From Blastococcus sp. CT_GayMR16 (GTDB taxonomy: Bacteria > Actinomycetota > Actinomycetes > Mycobacteriales > Geodermatophilaceae): a DNA stretch of 64,000 nt. The notes beneath the pieces are model-generated. The model saw only the letters and a list, made by a program, of their open reading frames with translations, was not told the origin of the DNA and ran no database searches. The stretch spans positions 22,221 through 86,220 of the forward strand of contig NZ_SPQK01000021.1 in NCBI RefSeq assembly GCF_004570875.1. Direction: 5' to 3'. This document shows, in pieces, positions 37,580-45,491 of this stretch (position 1 is its first letter; each line of letters starts with the position of its first letter). A program made the position numbers and the translations under genes.

Positions 37580-37617
37580 CAGAACGGCCCCGGTGGTTCG
37601 CCACCGGGGCCGTTCTG
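37580..37617 (+). terminator. Strong hairpin terminator after rbpA
   Basis: A perfect 17-bp stem, CAGAACGGCCCCGGTGG (37580-37596) with its complement at 37601-37617, closes a TTCG tetraloop. It is 62 bases after the rbpA stop and is the clearest terminator in the window. Confidence 0.85.
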
Positions 37618-37646
37618 CGTCTCCGGGGGTCGGGGCGCTCCGAGTC

Positions 37647-37722
37647 GATCATCGGGTGGGTGCACGACCGGACGGCGTGTCCCGCCCCGTTCCGCCGTGT
37701 CCCGTGCACGAATCCGATGATC
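37647..37722. repeat. Nested palindromic repeat (REP-like)
   Basis: Three successive inverted arms nest: GATCATCGG (37647-37655) with CCGATGATC (37714-37722), GTGCACG (37660-37666) with CGTGCAC (37703-37709), and ACGGCG with CGCCGT further in. The 76-base unit folds into one long stem with small internal loops, between the rbpA terminator and the end of fxsA. Confidence 0.65.
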
Positions 37723-37744
37723 AACTGCGCGGAGGCGCCGTCGG

Positions 37745-38251
37745 TCAGGTCAGCGGGCGGCCGTCGGGACCGCGGACGATCTCGCCCTCGATCACCAGCG
37801 GGGCGGCGTCCGGGACCGGACCGGCCACGCCGGCGGTCCGCACGCTCTCGACCCGCACGGGGCCCCGCATCCGGTCGGGCAGCCGCGTGAGCACCAGGCG
37901 GGTCAGGAGCCCCCGCACGAGCCCACGGGTGCCCGGCAGCAGGCAGAGCAAGCCGACCAGGTCGCCGATGAAGCCGGGCAGCACCATGAGCAGGCCGCCC
38001 GCGGCGACCAACCCGGCGTCGCCGAGCTCGCGTCCCGCCGACCGGCGTGACCGTACGCGCTCGCGGAGGTCGGCGAGCGCCTTCGTGCCCTGCCGCGCGA
38101 GCAGCGCGAAGCCGAGGGCGCTGGTGGCGAGCGTGGCCAGGATGGTCCATCCGATGCCGATCCAGCCGGCGACGAGGACGAACACGACGAACTCGGCCAG
38201 GATCAGCAGCCCGGCGGCGATGCGCACCCGGCGTCCGACGGCGTCCCTCAC
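37745..38251 (-). CDS. fxsA: FxsA family membrane protein
   Basis: A 168-residue integral membrane protein with the FxsA pattern: two N-terminal helices (LLILAEFVVFVLVAGWIG), the GFALLARQGTKAL loop and two further helices (AGLVAAGGLLMVLPGFIGDL, VGLLCLLPGTR). In E. coli FxsA affects F-plasmid exclusion of phage T7; the actinobacterial role is unknown. Its location next to rbpA and lnt/ppm1 matches the Mycobacterium order. GTG at 38251. Confidence 0.9.
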   Translation of the reverse strand: MRDAVGRRVRIAAGLLILAEFVVFVLVAGWIGIGWTILATLATSALGFALLARQGTKALADLRERVRSRRSAGRELGDAGLVAAGGLLMVLPGFIGDLVGLLCLLPGTRGLVRGLLTRLVLTRLPDRMRGPVRVESVRTAGVAGPVPDAAPLVIEGEIVRGPDGRPLT

Positions 38252-38312
38252 GACTGTCCTGCCTCTCTGCGCCCGCAGGCCGGCGACGGCGGCCCGCCTT
38301 CCGGGCCGCGGC

Positions 38313-39086
38313 TCATCGCCCGCGATCGCGGGTGCGTGCCGGCACGGGACGGGAGACCCGGCCCGGCAGCCAGTCGGCCAGCCGGTCCTGCAGTCCCCAC
38401 ACGGTCACCCGCACCAACGCTTCTCCAACGATCGAGCCGCTCATCTTGCTCCTGCCGAATGCGCGCTCGGTGAACGTGATCGGCACCTCGCGCACCCGGG
38501 CTCCCGCGCGCACCGCCCGCCAGGCCCAGTCGACCTGGAAGCAGTAGCCCTGGCTGGCGACGTCGTCGAAGGGCAGCGCGTCGATCAGCTCGCCGCGCGC
38601 GGCCCGGTACCCGCCGGTGGCGTCGTTGAGCGGCAGCCGCAGCGCCCAGCGGGTGTAGCGGTTGCCGATGCGCGACAGCCACAGCCGGTGGACCGGCCAG
38701 TCGGCCACCTCTCCCCCGGGCACGTACCGGGAGCCGAGCACCAGGTCGGCCGACCCGAGCGCGGCCAGGAGGTCCGGTAGCTGCTCGGGTGCGTGCGAGC
38801 CGTCGGCGTCCATCTCCACGACGACGTCGTAGCCGCGCTCCCGGGCCCATCGGAAGCCGGCCACGTACGCCGGGCCGAGCCCCGCCTTCGCCGTCCGGCG
38901 CAGGACGTGCACGCGCGGGTCGAGCGCCGCGACCTTCTCGGCGAGCTCCCCGGTGCCGTCGGGCGACCCGTCGTCGACCACGAGGGCGTGCGCCGTGGGC
39001 ACGCTCGTCAGCAGCCGCTCCAGGATCCGCTCGACGTTCTCCGCCTCGTTGTAGGTCGGCACGATCACCAGCACCCGGTCGGTCAT
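38313..39086 (-). CDS. Polyprenol-phosphate mannose synthase (GT2)
   Basis: A 257-residue GT2 enzyme that transfers mannose from GDP-mannose to polyprenyl phosphate, giving the mannose donor for lipoglycans and glycoproteins. Motifs: IVPTYNEAENVERIL, VVDDGSPDGT, the metal-binding EMDADGSHAPEQLP, and SKMSGSIVGEAL. It lacks the C-terminal membrane domain, as expected for the soluble form of DPM1. Its ATG overlaps the lnt stop by 4 bases (ATGA). In Mycobacterium the same two activities are fused in Ppm1. Confidence 0.93.
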   Translation of the reverse strand: MTDRVLVIVPTYNEAENVERILERLLTSVPTAHALVVDDGSPDGTGELAEKVAALDPRVHVLRRTAKAGLGPAYVAGFRWARERGYDVVVEMDADGSHAPEQLPDLLAALGSADLVLGSRYVPGGEVADWPVHRLWLSRIGNRYTRWALRLPLNDATGGYRAARGELIDALPFDDVASQGYCFQVDWAWRAVRAGARVREVPITFTERAFGRSKMSGSIVGEALVRVTVWGLQDRLADWLPGRVSRPVPARTRDRGR

Positions 39087-40693
39087 CGCCGTCCCCTCGC
39101 CCGACGCTGCAGGGCCACCGTGAGCAGCGCGGCACCGCCGACGGCGGTGAGCAGCCACTCCGGCGCGGCACCGAGCCGCTGGGCCACGGTCGTGGAGTCC
39201 CGCTGGGCGATCTCCTCGACGAAGACCGCGGGCGTGAACAGCTCCGACGACCGCGCGATCGTGCCGTCGGGCGCCACGACGGCGGAGATCCCGCTGGTTG
39301 CCGCGACGGCGACGGTGCGGCCGAACTCCACCGCGCGCAGCCGGCTCATGGCCAGCTGCTGGGCGCTCTCGTCGGTGTACCCGAAGGTCGCGTTGTTGGT
39401 CTGGACGACGATCATCCCGGCCCCCCCGTCCACCACGTCGCCGACCAGCCCGTCGTAGACGACCTCGAAGCAGATCAGGTCCCCGAGGCGGGCGCCGCCG
39501 ACGTCCAGGACCCCGACCTCGTCCCCGGCGGCGAAGTCGCGCCGGACCAGGTCGACCTTGTCGCTGAAGAAGCGGAAGAAGCTGCGGGCCGGCACGTACT
39601 CGGCGAGCGGGACGGGGTGCCGCTTGACGTAGGTGTCGCCCGGCCCGTCCTCGGGGTCCCAGACGATCGCGGTGTTGCTGACGTCCTCCCCCGGCCCGTC
39701 GACGACGGCGCCGACCAGGATGGGGGCGTCGATGGCCCGGGCGGCGCGGTCGATCTCCCGGGCGGCGTCGGCGTTGCGGTACGGGTCGATGTCGGAGCTG
39801 TTCTCCGGCCAGAGGACGAGGTCGGGCTGCGGCTGGTCGCCGGCGGCCACGTCCTGGGCGAGCTCGAGCGTCTGCTGGACGTGGTTGTCCAGGACGGCGC
39901 GGCGCTGGGCGTTGAAGTCCAGGCCAGCCCTGGGCACGTTGCCCTGGATCACCGCCACCGTCGACGTCGGGCCGCCGGCGGTCAGCGACGGTCCGGGCAG
40001 CGGCAGCCACGCGAGCATGCCGGCCAGTGGCACGGCCAGCACGGCGACCACGAGGAGGGCCGCGGCCCGGAGCGCCGGGCCCTGCTCCCCCGGTACCGAC
40101 GACGCCCGCCACGCCCGGTGCAGCGCGAGCGCTGCCGCGGCCAGCAGCGCGCCGCTGAGCGCCACCGCGAAGGTCACCAGCGGAACGCCGCCGTACGCGG
40201 CCAGGGACAGCAGCGGCCCCTCGGTCTGGCTGAACCCGAGCCGCCCCCAGGGGAAGCCGCCCAGGATGAAGCGGCCGCGCAGCGCCTCGTCGCCGACCCA
40301 GAGGACCGCCGTCCAGAGCGGCCACAGGGGCAGCCGGGAGGTCAGGGCGGTGGCGCCGCCGAGCAGCGCCAGGTGCGCCGCCTCGAAGACGGCCAGGGCG
40401 AGCCACGGAAAGGACCCGACGTAGATCCCGGTCCAGGAGAGCAGCGGGATGAAGAAGGTGAGCCCGAAGACGAGGCCGAGCCACAGACCGGAGCGGGCGC
40501 GCTGCCCGCGTACCGCCAGAGCGAGCGCGGCCGGGCCCAGCACGGCGAGGGCCGACAGGCCGTAGTCCGGGAACGCGAGGACGAGGACGAAGCCACCGGC
40601 GGCGGCGAGGAGGGTGCGCCACGGCAGCCGCCGGGCCTCGCGCCCGGACGGCGATGTCGCCGGCTCGACCGGTCGCGGGAGCGTGCCGGTCAC
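39083..40693 (-). CDS. lnt: Apolipoprotein N-acyltransferase
   Basis: A 536-residue membrane enzyme that N-acylates the diacylglyceryl-cysteine of lipoproteins. The N-terminal half has about six helices; the periplasmic nitrilase-like domain carries the catalytic triad Glu (LVLWPENSSD), Lys (YVKRHPVPLAEYVP) and Cys (GDLICFEVVYD). It is coupled to the mannose synthase by a 4-base overlap, which fits their physical interaction in actinobacteria. GTG at 40693 is taken as start because the upstream frame lacks conservation. Confidence 0.94.
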   Translation of the reverse strand: MTGTLPRPVEPATSPSGREARRLPWRTLLAAAGGFVLVLAFPDYGLSALAVLGPAALALAVRGQRARSGLWLGLVFGLTFFIPLLSWTGIYVGSFPWLALAVFEAAHLALLGGATALTSRLPLWPLWTAVLWVGDEALRGRFILGGFPWGRLGFSQTEGPLLSLAAYGGVPLVTFAVALSGALLAAAALALHRAWRASSVPGEQGPALRAAALLVVAVLAVPLAGMLAWLPLPGPSLTAGGPTSTVAVIQGNVPRAGLDFNAQRRAVLDNHVQQTLELAQDVAAGDQPQPDLVLWPENSSDIDPYRNADAAREIDRAARAIDAPILVGAVVDGPGEDVSNTAIVWDPEDGPGDTYVKRHPVPLAEYVPARSFFRFFSDKVDLVRRDFAAGDEVGVLDVGGARLGDLICFEVVYDGLVGDVVDGGAGMIVVQTNNATFGYTDESAQQLAMSRLRAVEFGRTVAVAATSGISAVVAPDGTIARSSELFTPAVFVEEIAQRDSTTVAQRLGAAPEWLLTAVGGAALLTVALQRRARGRR

Positions 40694-40739
40694 CGGCCCG
40701 CCTGCACTGCCGGCACGTACTGCCTCCCGGAGAACGTCC

Positions 40740-40795
40740 CGGACCTGCCGGAAGGGCAGGTCCGAGGAATGCCTCCCCGCGCCGGAAGGGCGGGG
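40740..40795. repeat. Two tandem hairpins upstream of lnt
   Basis: CGGACCTGCC (40740-40749) pairs with GGCAGGTCCG (40755-40764); CCCCGC (40775-40780) pairs with GCGGGG (40790-40795). Both stems enclose the same CCGGAAGGG core, so one appears to be a variant copy of the other. Confidence 0.6.
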
Positions 40796-40854
40796 TCCGG
40801 ACCGCCGCTGCGCTGCCGCGGTCCTGACCCAGCATCCCATCCCGCTACGGCCCG

Positions 40855-40904
40855 CTGCAGGGTCCCACCGCGAGCTTGCGAGTGGGTGGGGGCAGGGGTC
40901 CTTC
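40855..40904 (-). repeat. Dispersed GGACCCC/CTCGCA repeat, copy C
   Basis: Read on the - strand: AAGGACCCCTGCCCCC, then CACTCGCAAGCTCGCGG and GGGACCCTGCAG. It shares the start, the CTCGCAAGCTCG centre and the GGGACCCTGCAG end with copy B. Confidence 0.65.
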
Positions 40905-41124
40905 TACCGTCCGGGTCAGCACCGGCGGTCGCGCCGCCCGCGTTCCGCATCTTCGGGCCGGACGGCCGGTCGCTGGGGGCGATCGGCACGACCGTTGTCT
41001 GAGGGCGCGGACATCGGGCGGGCTCCGCCGGTCACGCCGGTACGCATCCTCCGGAGGCCCGTCGCCCCCTCGGCCCGGCAGTCTGCCGGGGGGCCGCACG
41101 AGTCCACCCGGAGAGCACGTTCCG

Positions 41125-41190
41125 GTGCTCCCGGTCTGGAACTGCAGCGACTGTAAGAACGGACCGCGCCCGTGTGGGTACGCACGGTGA
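41125..41190 (+). CDS. Possible 21-residue cysteine-rich peptide
   Basis: GTG at 41125 with CGGAGAG 9 bases upstream opens a 21-codon frame, MLPVWNCSDCKNGPRPCGYA plus Arg, with CxxC and a third Cys. It is too short for firm support, but the spacing of Cys, the basic end and the ribosome-binding site are unusual in this DNA. A chance ORF is equally possible. Confidence 0.3.
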   Translation: MLPVWNCSDCKNGPRPCGYAR

Positions 41191-41244
41191 CCGAGAGAGG
41201 GACTGTGACCTGATCGTTACATCGACCGGCGGCCCGCGGCCCGG

Positions 41245-41643
41245 TCACCCGGACGCCGGCACCACCAGCGCCGCGGTGGCCTCTACGACCGTGATCGGCT
41301 GCTCGAGCACCCGGGCAGCCGATGGCCCGCGCTCGGGCTCGGCCCGCGCCACGACGCGTGCAGTGCAGCGCAGTTCGCGGCTGCGGCGGCCGATGCGCAC
41401 GACCTCGCATGTGGCCTCCAGGACGTCGCCGGCGCGGACCGGGCCGAGGAAGCGGACCTCCGAGTAGCCCGCCAGCAGGCCCTCGTCGCCGTCCATGACG
41501 ATCGCGACCTCGGTGGCGACGTCGCCGAACAGGCCGAGGGTGTAGGCGCCGTCGACGAGGGAGCCGCCGTAGTGGGCGTGCGCGTAGGGCACGTAGCGGC
41601 GGTGCGTGATGGTCAGCCCCAGTCGCGGGTCCTGCTCGGTCAT
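41245..41643 (-). CDS. kal: 3-aminobutyryl-CoA ammonia-lyase
   Basis: A 132-residue hotdog-fold enzyme that deaminates L-3-aminobutyryl-CoA to crotonyl-CoA in the lysine pathway. The diagnostic region AHAHYGGSLVDGAYTLGLFG, then DVATEVAIVMDGDEGLLAGY and VRFLGPVRAGDVLEA, is that of clostridial Kal. Its ATG overlaps the kamE stop by 4 bases, so it is the last gene of the kam operon. Identification rests on both motif and context. Confidence 0.88.
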   Translation of the reverse strand: MTEQDPRLGLTITHRRYVPYAHAHYGGSLVDGAYTLGLFGDVATEVAIVMDGDEGLLAGYSEVRFLGPVRAGDVLEATCEVVRIGRRSRELRCTARVVARAEPERGPSAARVLEQPITVVEATAALVVPASG

Positions 41644-42389
41644 GCGGCGGTCTCCTCGTTCGGGATCAGGGCGTGGATGAGGTAGCTGGCGACCTCGCCG
41701 GGCGTCGTCCCCCGGCCGAAGACCTTGTCGACGCCGAGTACGCCGGCCATCGCCGGGTCGAAGCGGGGCCCGCCGACGACCAGCAGCGGGCGGGACTCCC
41801 CCATTGCCTCGCGGAAGGCGGCAGCGAGCTCGCGGGTGTTGCGCAGGTGGGCATCCTTCTGCGTGACCACCTGGGAGACGAGGACGGCGTCGGCGCGGTC
41901 GGCGCGGGCGCGGGCCACCAGCTCGGGCACCGTGACCTGGGCGCCGAGATTCGTCACGGCCATCTCCCGGTAGTACTCCAGGCCCTTCTCCCCCGCGAAG
42001 CCCTTGACGTTGAGGATCGCGTCGATGCCGACCGTGTGGGCGTCGGTGCCGATACAGGCGCCCAGGACGACGAGCTCGCGGTGCAGCCGCCCCTTGATCG
42101 CGCCGTTGACCTCGCCGGAGGTGAGCAGGGGGTACGCGCGCTCCTCCACGTGCACCTCGTCGAGGTCGACCAGGTGCTTCACGCTGCCGTAGACGACGAA
42201 GAACGTGTAACCGCTGTCGATGGCGTGGCTGTGCACCACCATCGCCGGCTCGATGCCCATCTTCGTCGCCAGCTGCAGCGCGGCGCCCTCGGCCTTGGGC
42301 CCCATCGGCACGGGCAGCGTGAACGACGTCTGGATCATGCCGTCGCCGGTGGTGTCCCCGTAGGGACGGACGATGCTGCCGTCAGGCAT
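41640..42389 (-). CDS. kamE: Lysine 5,6-aminomutase, beta subunit
   Basis: The 249-residue B12-binding subunit. The cobalamin motif DxHxxG is DAHTVG with ligand His118, and Lys129, eleven residues later in AILNVKG, matches the spacing of the lysine that holds PLP in the clostridial enzyme. The Rossmann region VPELVARARADRADAVLVSQ completes the B12 domain. With KamD it converts beta-lysine to 3,5-diaminohexanoate. It overlaps kamD by 8 bases and kal by 4. Confidence 0.95.
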   Translation of the reverse strand: MPDGSIVRPYGDTTGDGMIQTSFTLPVPMGPKAEGAALQLATKMGIEPAMVVHSHAIDSGYTFFVVYGSVKHLVDLDEVHVEERAYPLLTSGEVNGAIKGRLHRELVVLGACIGTDAHTVGIDAILNVKGFAGEKGLEYYREMAVTNLGAQVTVPELVARARADRADAVLVSQVVTQKDAHLRNTRELAAAFREAMGESRPLLVVGGPRFDPAMAGVLGVDKVFGRGTTPGEVASYLIHALIPNEETAA

Positions 42390-43980
42390 GCGACGTCTCC
42401 TTCGCTTCCAGCAGCTCGAGTGCGGGGTTGTAGGCGTCGGGGCCGAGCTCGACGACGCCTCCGAGCCCCTTGCCGCCGTCGATCGGCCGCTTGGTGATGC
42501 CGAAGGTGCCGTCGGCGATGGCCTGGATCAGCCCCTCGGGGTGGTCGGCGATCCGGCCCAGCAGGTCGACGGCCTCGGTCAGCACCGTGTGCGCCCGGCG
42601 GTCGATGAACCCGCCCGGGGGCGGCGCGAAGTCCTCGGCCAGGTTGCCGGCCGCGTTCAGGACGTACCGCACGTTGCGCAGCGCCAGGTCCCGGTCGGAC
42701 AGCCACGGGGTGACGACGGCCTCGGTCATCATCCCCACGAGCAGGATGCCCTGGCCGGTGAGCGCCCCGGCGAGGTTGAAGAACCCGTCGAGCAGATAGC
42801 CGCGGAACACGTCGCCGGTCATGTGCTTGGTCGGCGGCATCCACTTCAGCGGTGCGTCGGGGAACAGGGTGCGAGCGAGCAGGGCGTGCGCGAGCTCGAG
42901 CCGGAAGGACTCCGGCAGGTCGGGCTGGATCTCGAAGGCGTGCCCGAGGCCGAGCTGCCAGTCCTCGAGGCCGGCCTCCTTGGCCAGGGTCTCGTTGAGC
43001 AACTGGCTGACCGTGACGGTGTGCGCCTCGTCGACGGCGTCGGCGGTGGTGAGGTAGTTGTCCTCGCCGGTGTTGATGATGATCCCGGCCCGGGCGTGCA
43101 CCATCCGGCTGAACCGCTGATCGACGAAGGTGCGCTTCGGATTGATGTCGCGGAAGAGGATCCCGTACATCGCGTCGTTGAGCATCATGTCCAGCCGCTC
43201 CAGCCCGGCCAGGACGGCGATCTCGGGCATGCAGAGGCCGCTCGCGTAGTTGGTCAGCCGGACGTAGCGGCCGAGCTCGGCGCTGACGTCGTCCAGGGCG
43301 GCCCGCATGAGCCGGAAGTTCTCCTGGGTGGCGTAGGTGCCCGCGTAGCCGGTGCGGGTCGCGCCCTCCGGCACGTAGTCCAGCAGCGACTGGCCGGTGG
43401 ACCTGATGACGGCGATGACGTCGGCACCGGCGCGCGCGGCCGCCTGGGCCTGCGGGATGTCCTCGTGGATGTCCCCGGTCGCGACGATGAGGTAGATCCA
43501 CGGCCGCCGCGGCGGGTCGCCGTGCAGCGCCACCAGCTCCTCCCGCCGCCGCCGGTTGGCGTCGATGCGGGCGATCCCGGCGGCGGCAGCCGCGGAGGCG
43601 GCCTCCTGGGCACGCTCGGCCTGCACGCCGTCGGGCACGGCGAACCGGGCGGTACCCGCGCCGACCTGCTCGGCGAGGGTCTGCAGGTCGGGCGCGGCGC
43701 CGGAGGCGAGCGCGTGCCAGACCGGGAGGGCTACCCCGGACTCCAGGCCCACCTGGTCGCGGACGGCGTCGACCACCCGATTCACCCACGGGACGCGGTC
43801 CTCCGTACGCCCTTCCCCCGTCACCGGGTCGGTGCCGGTCAGCCCGGCCAGCCGCAGCACCGCCCGCTCGACCGAGACGGTGGTGTGCCGGTGGGCGAGG
43901 TCGATCACCGGCTGGGCGGCCAGGGCGGCGAGCTCCCGCGCCCGGGCGACCAGGGTCGGGTCGAGGTTCAGGCTGCTCAT
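42382..43980 (-). CDS. kamD: Lysine 5,6-aminomutase, alpha subunit
   Basis: The 532-residue catalytic TIM-barrel subunit, normal length. Recognisable blocks are LDPTLVARARELAALAAQPV, WIYLIVATGDIHEDIPQAQA, NYASGLCMPEIAVLAGLERL and the PTKHMTGD segment with PLP-contact residues. Coenzyme B12 and PLP are both needed. It overlaps the amidohydrolase upstream (4 bases) and kamE downstream (8 bases), so the five genes form one tightly coupled operon. Confidence 0.95.
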   Translation of the reverse strand: MSSLNLDPTLVARARELAALAAQPVIDLAHRHTTVSVERAVLRLAGLTGTDPVTGEGRTEDRVPWVNRVVDAVRDQVGLESGVALPVWHALASGAAPDLQTLAEQVGAGTARFAVPDGVQAERAQEAASAAAAAGIARIDANRRRREELVALHGDPPRRPWIYLIVATGDIHEDIPQAQAAARAGADVIAVIRSTGQSLLDYVPEGATRTGYAGTYATQENFRLMRAALDDVSAELGRYVRLTNYASGLCMPEIAVLAGLERLDMMLNDAMYGILFRDINPKRTFVDQRFSRMVHARAGIIINTGEDNYLTTADAVDEAHTVTVSQLLNETLAKEAGLEDWQLGLGHAFEIQPDLPESFRLELAHALLARTLFPDAPLKWMPPTKHMTGDVFRGYLLDGFFNLAGALTGQGILLVGMMTEAVVTPWLSDRDLALRNVRYVLNAAGNLAEDFAPPPGGFIDRRAHTVLTEAVDLLGRIADHPEGLIQAIADGTFGITKRPIDGGKGLGGVVELGPDAYNPALELLEAKETSHA

Positions 43981-45491
43981 GCGATGGCTCCGATCGGCTC
44001 GCCGTCGACCAGCAGGTGCCGGCAGACCGGCCTTGCTCGGTCACTGAGGACGGCGGACAGGGTCTCGTTCGTGGCCCACAGCGCCAGGTGGGCGGGGGCG
44101 CCGACGGCCAGCGGGCCGATCGGATGCTCGGCGCGGGCGGCGTACCAGCCGCCGTGGGTCGCCGCGTCGAACGCGTCGAAGGGGCGCAGGCCCGACCTCT
44201 GCGTGCGGTGGTCGACGGCGGCGTGCACCCCGCCCCACGGGTCCAGCGGGGTGACCGGGGCGTCGCTGCCGATGGCCAGGACCACGCCGGCGTCGGAGAA
44301 GGCGGCGAAGGGGTTGGCGGCCAGGGCTCGCTCGACGCCGAGCCGCTCGGCGTACATCCCGGCGTCCCCGCCCCAGGCCGCGTCGAAGGCCGGCTGGACG
44401 CTGGCGACCATCCCCAGATCACGCATCCGTTCGAGGTCGACCCGATCGATCAGCTCCACGTGCTCGAGTCGGTGCCGGCACGCCCGGACGGCGGGGCGGC
44501 CGAGTTCGGCGGCCACGGCCTCCACCGCGTAGATGGCCTGCGCGACCGCGGCGTTGCCGATCACGTGGAAGCCGGCCTGGATCCCCGCGGCGGTGCAGGT
44601 ACGGATGTGGTGGACGAGCTGGCCGGTTGCGAACCGCAGGGTGCCGGCGGTGTCCGGACGGTCGGCGTAGGGCCCCCCGCCCAGCGCCGCGGTGTGCGAA
44701 CCCAGGGCGCCGTCGCAGAACAGGTCCCCACCGGCGCCGGCCAGCCCCAGCTCGCGGACGACGTCGAGGCCGCCGCGCTCGGCGAGCTCGCCCCAGTAGC
44801 CGACGACCTCGGGGCCGGGCTGCTCGGCCGCGAGCGCCAGCAGGCCGGCGAGGTCGTCGACGCCGGAGACCTCCGGGCCGGCCATCTCGTGCAGGCTGCC
44901 GATGCCGAGGGCGGCGGCCGCGTCGAGGGTGGCGCGCTGCGCGGCGCGACGCTGGTCGGTGTCGACCGCGCCGTAGGCGGCCTGCCGGGCGGCGTGGTGG
45001 GCGTCGAGCCGCAGCCGGCCGTCGGGCGAGAAGCCCGGCAGGTCGGCGACGCCGGGGATGCTGTCGAGCAGGGCGGTCGAGACGGTGGCGGAGTGCACGT
45101 CGACGCGGGCCAGGTACGCCGGCCGGTAGCCGAGGACGGCGTCGAGGTCGGCGCGGGTGAGGCCGCGTCGCTCCGGCCAGCCGGTCTCGTCCCAGCCGGT
45201 GCCGATCATGGTCCCGGGCGACCGCTGCGCGAATCGTCCGATCAGCGCGACGGTCTCGGCGAGGCTGGAGCTCGAGTGGAGGTCGAGACCGGTGAGCGCC
45301 AGGCCGGTCGCCGTCGCGTGGACGTGGGCGTCGACGAAGGCGGGGGTCAGCAGCGCTCCCTCCCCCGCGATCACGCGCTCGGCGCCCGATGCCTCGGCGG
45401 CGTCGCCCACCCAGGCGATCCGGCCGTCGACGACGTGCACGGCGCGACCGGGGCGGTCGCCCACCGTGACGTCGGTGACGAGCAGACTCAT
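43977..45491 (-). CDS. Metal-dependent amidohydrolase (YtcJ/Amidohydro_3 type) in the kam operon
   Basis: A 504-residue amidohydrolase with N-terminal composite beta domain (LLVTDVTVGDRPGRAVHVVD), metal motif FVDAHVH, a central QAGFHVIGNAA, RHRLEHVELID, and the late IGSDAPVTPLDPW Asp motif. The family acts on cyclic amides, imides or N-acyl amino acids. It is embedded between kdd and kamD with 4-base overlaps on both sides, which argues for a function in lysine or beta-lysine metabolism, but no such step is known in the standard pathway. Start at 45491 is forced by the overlap. Confidence 0.88.
   Translation of the reverse strand: MSLLVTDVTVGDRPGRAVHVVDGRIAWVGDAAEASGAERVIAGEGALLTPAFVDAHVHATATGLALTGLDLHSSSSLAETVALIGRFAQRSPGTMIGTGWDETGWPERRGLTRADLDAVLGYRPAYLARVDVHSATVSTALLDSIPGVADLPGFSPDGRLRLDAHHAARQAAYGAVDTDQRRAAQRATLDAAAALGIGSLHEMAGPEVSGVDDLAGLLALAAEQPGPEVVGYWGELAERGGLDVVRELGLAGAGGDLFCDGALGSHTAALGGGPYADRPDTAGTLRFATGQLVHHIRTCTAAGIQAGFHVIGNAAVAQAIYAVEAVAAELGRPAVRACRHRLEHVELIDRVDLERMRDLGMVASVQPAFDAAWGGDAGMYAERLGVERALAANPFAAFSDAGVVLAIGSDAPVTPLDPWGGVHAAVDHRTQRSGLRPFDAFDAATHGGWYAARAEHPIGPLAVGAPAHLALWATNETLSAVLSDRARPVCRHLLVDGEPIGAIA

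Larger units (their letters stand above)
40694..41124. other. Intergenic region upstream of lnt, no clear gene
   Basis: This space holds two hairpins and a repeat copy (separate entries). The + strand frame ending at 41002 reads PAFRIFGPDGRSLGAIGTTV, which looks protein-like but has no conserved start; it may be decayed coding DNA. Nothing else can be supported. Confidence 0.6.
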
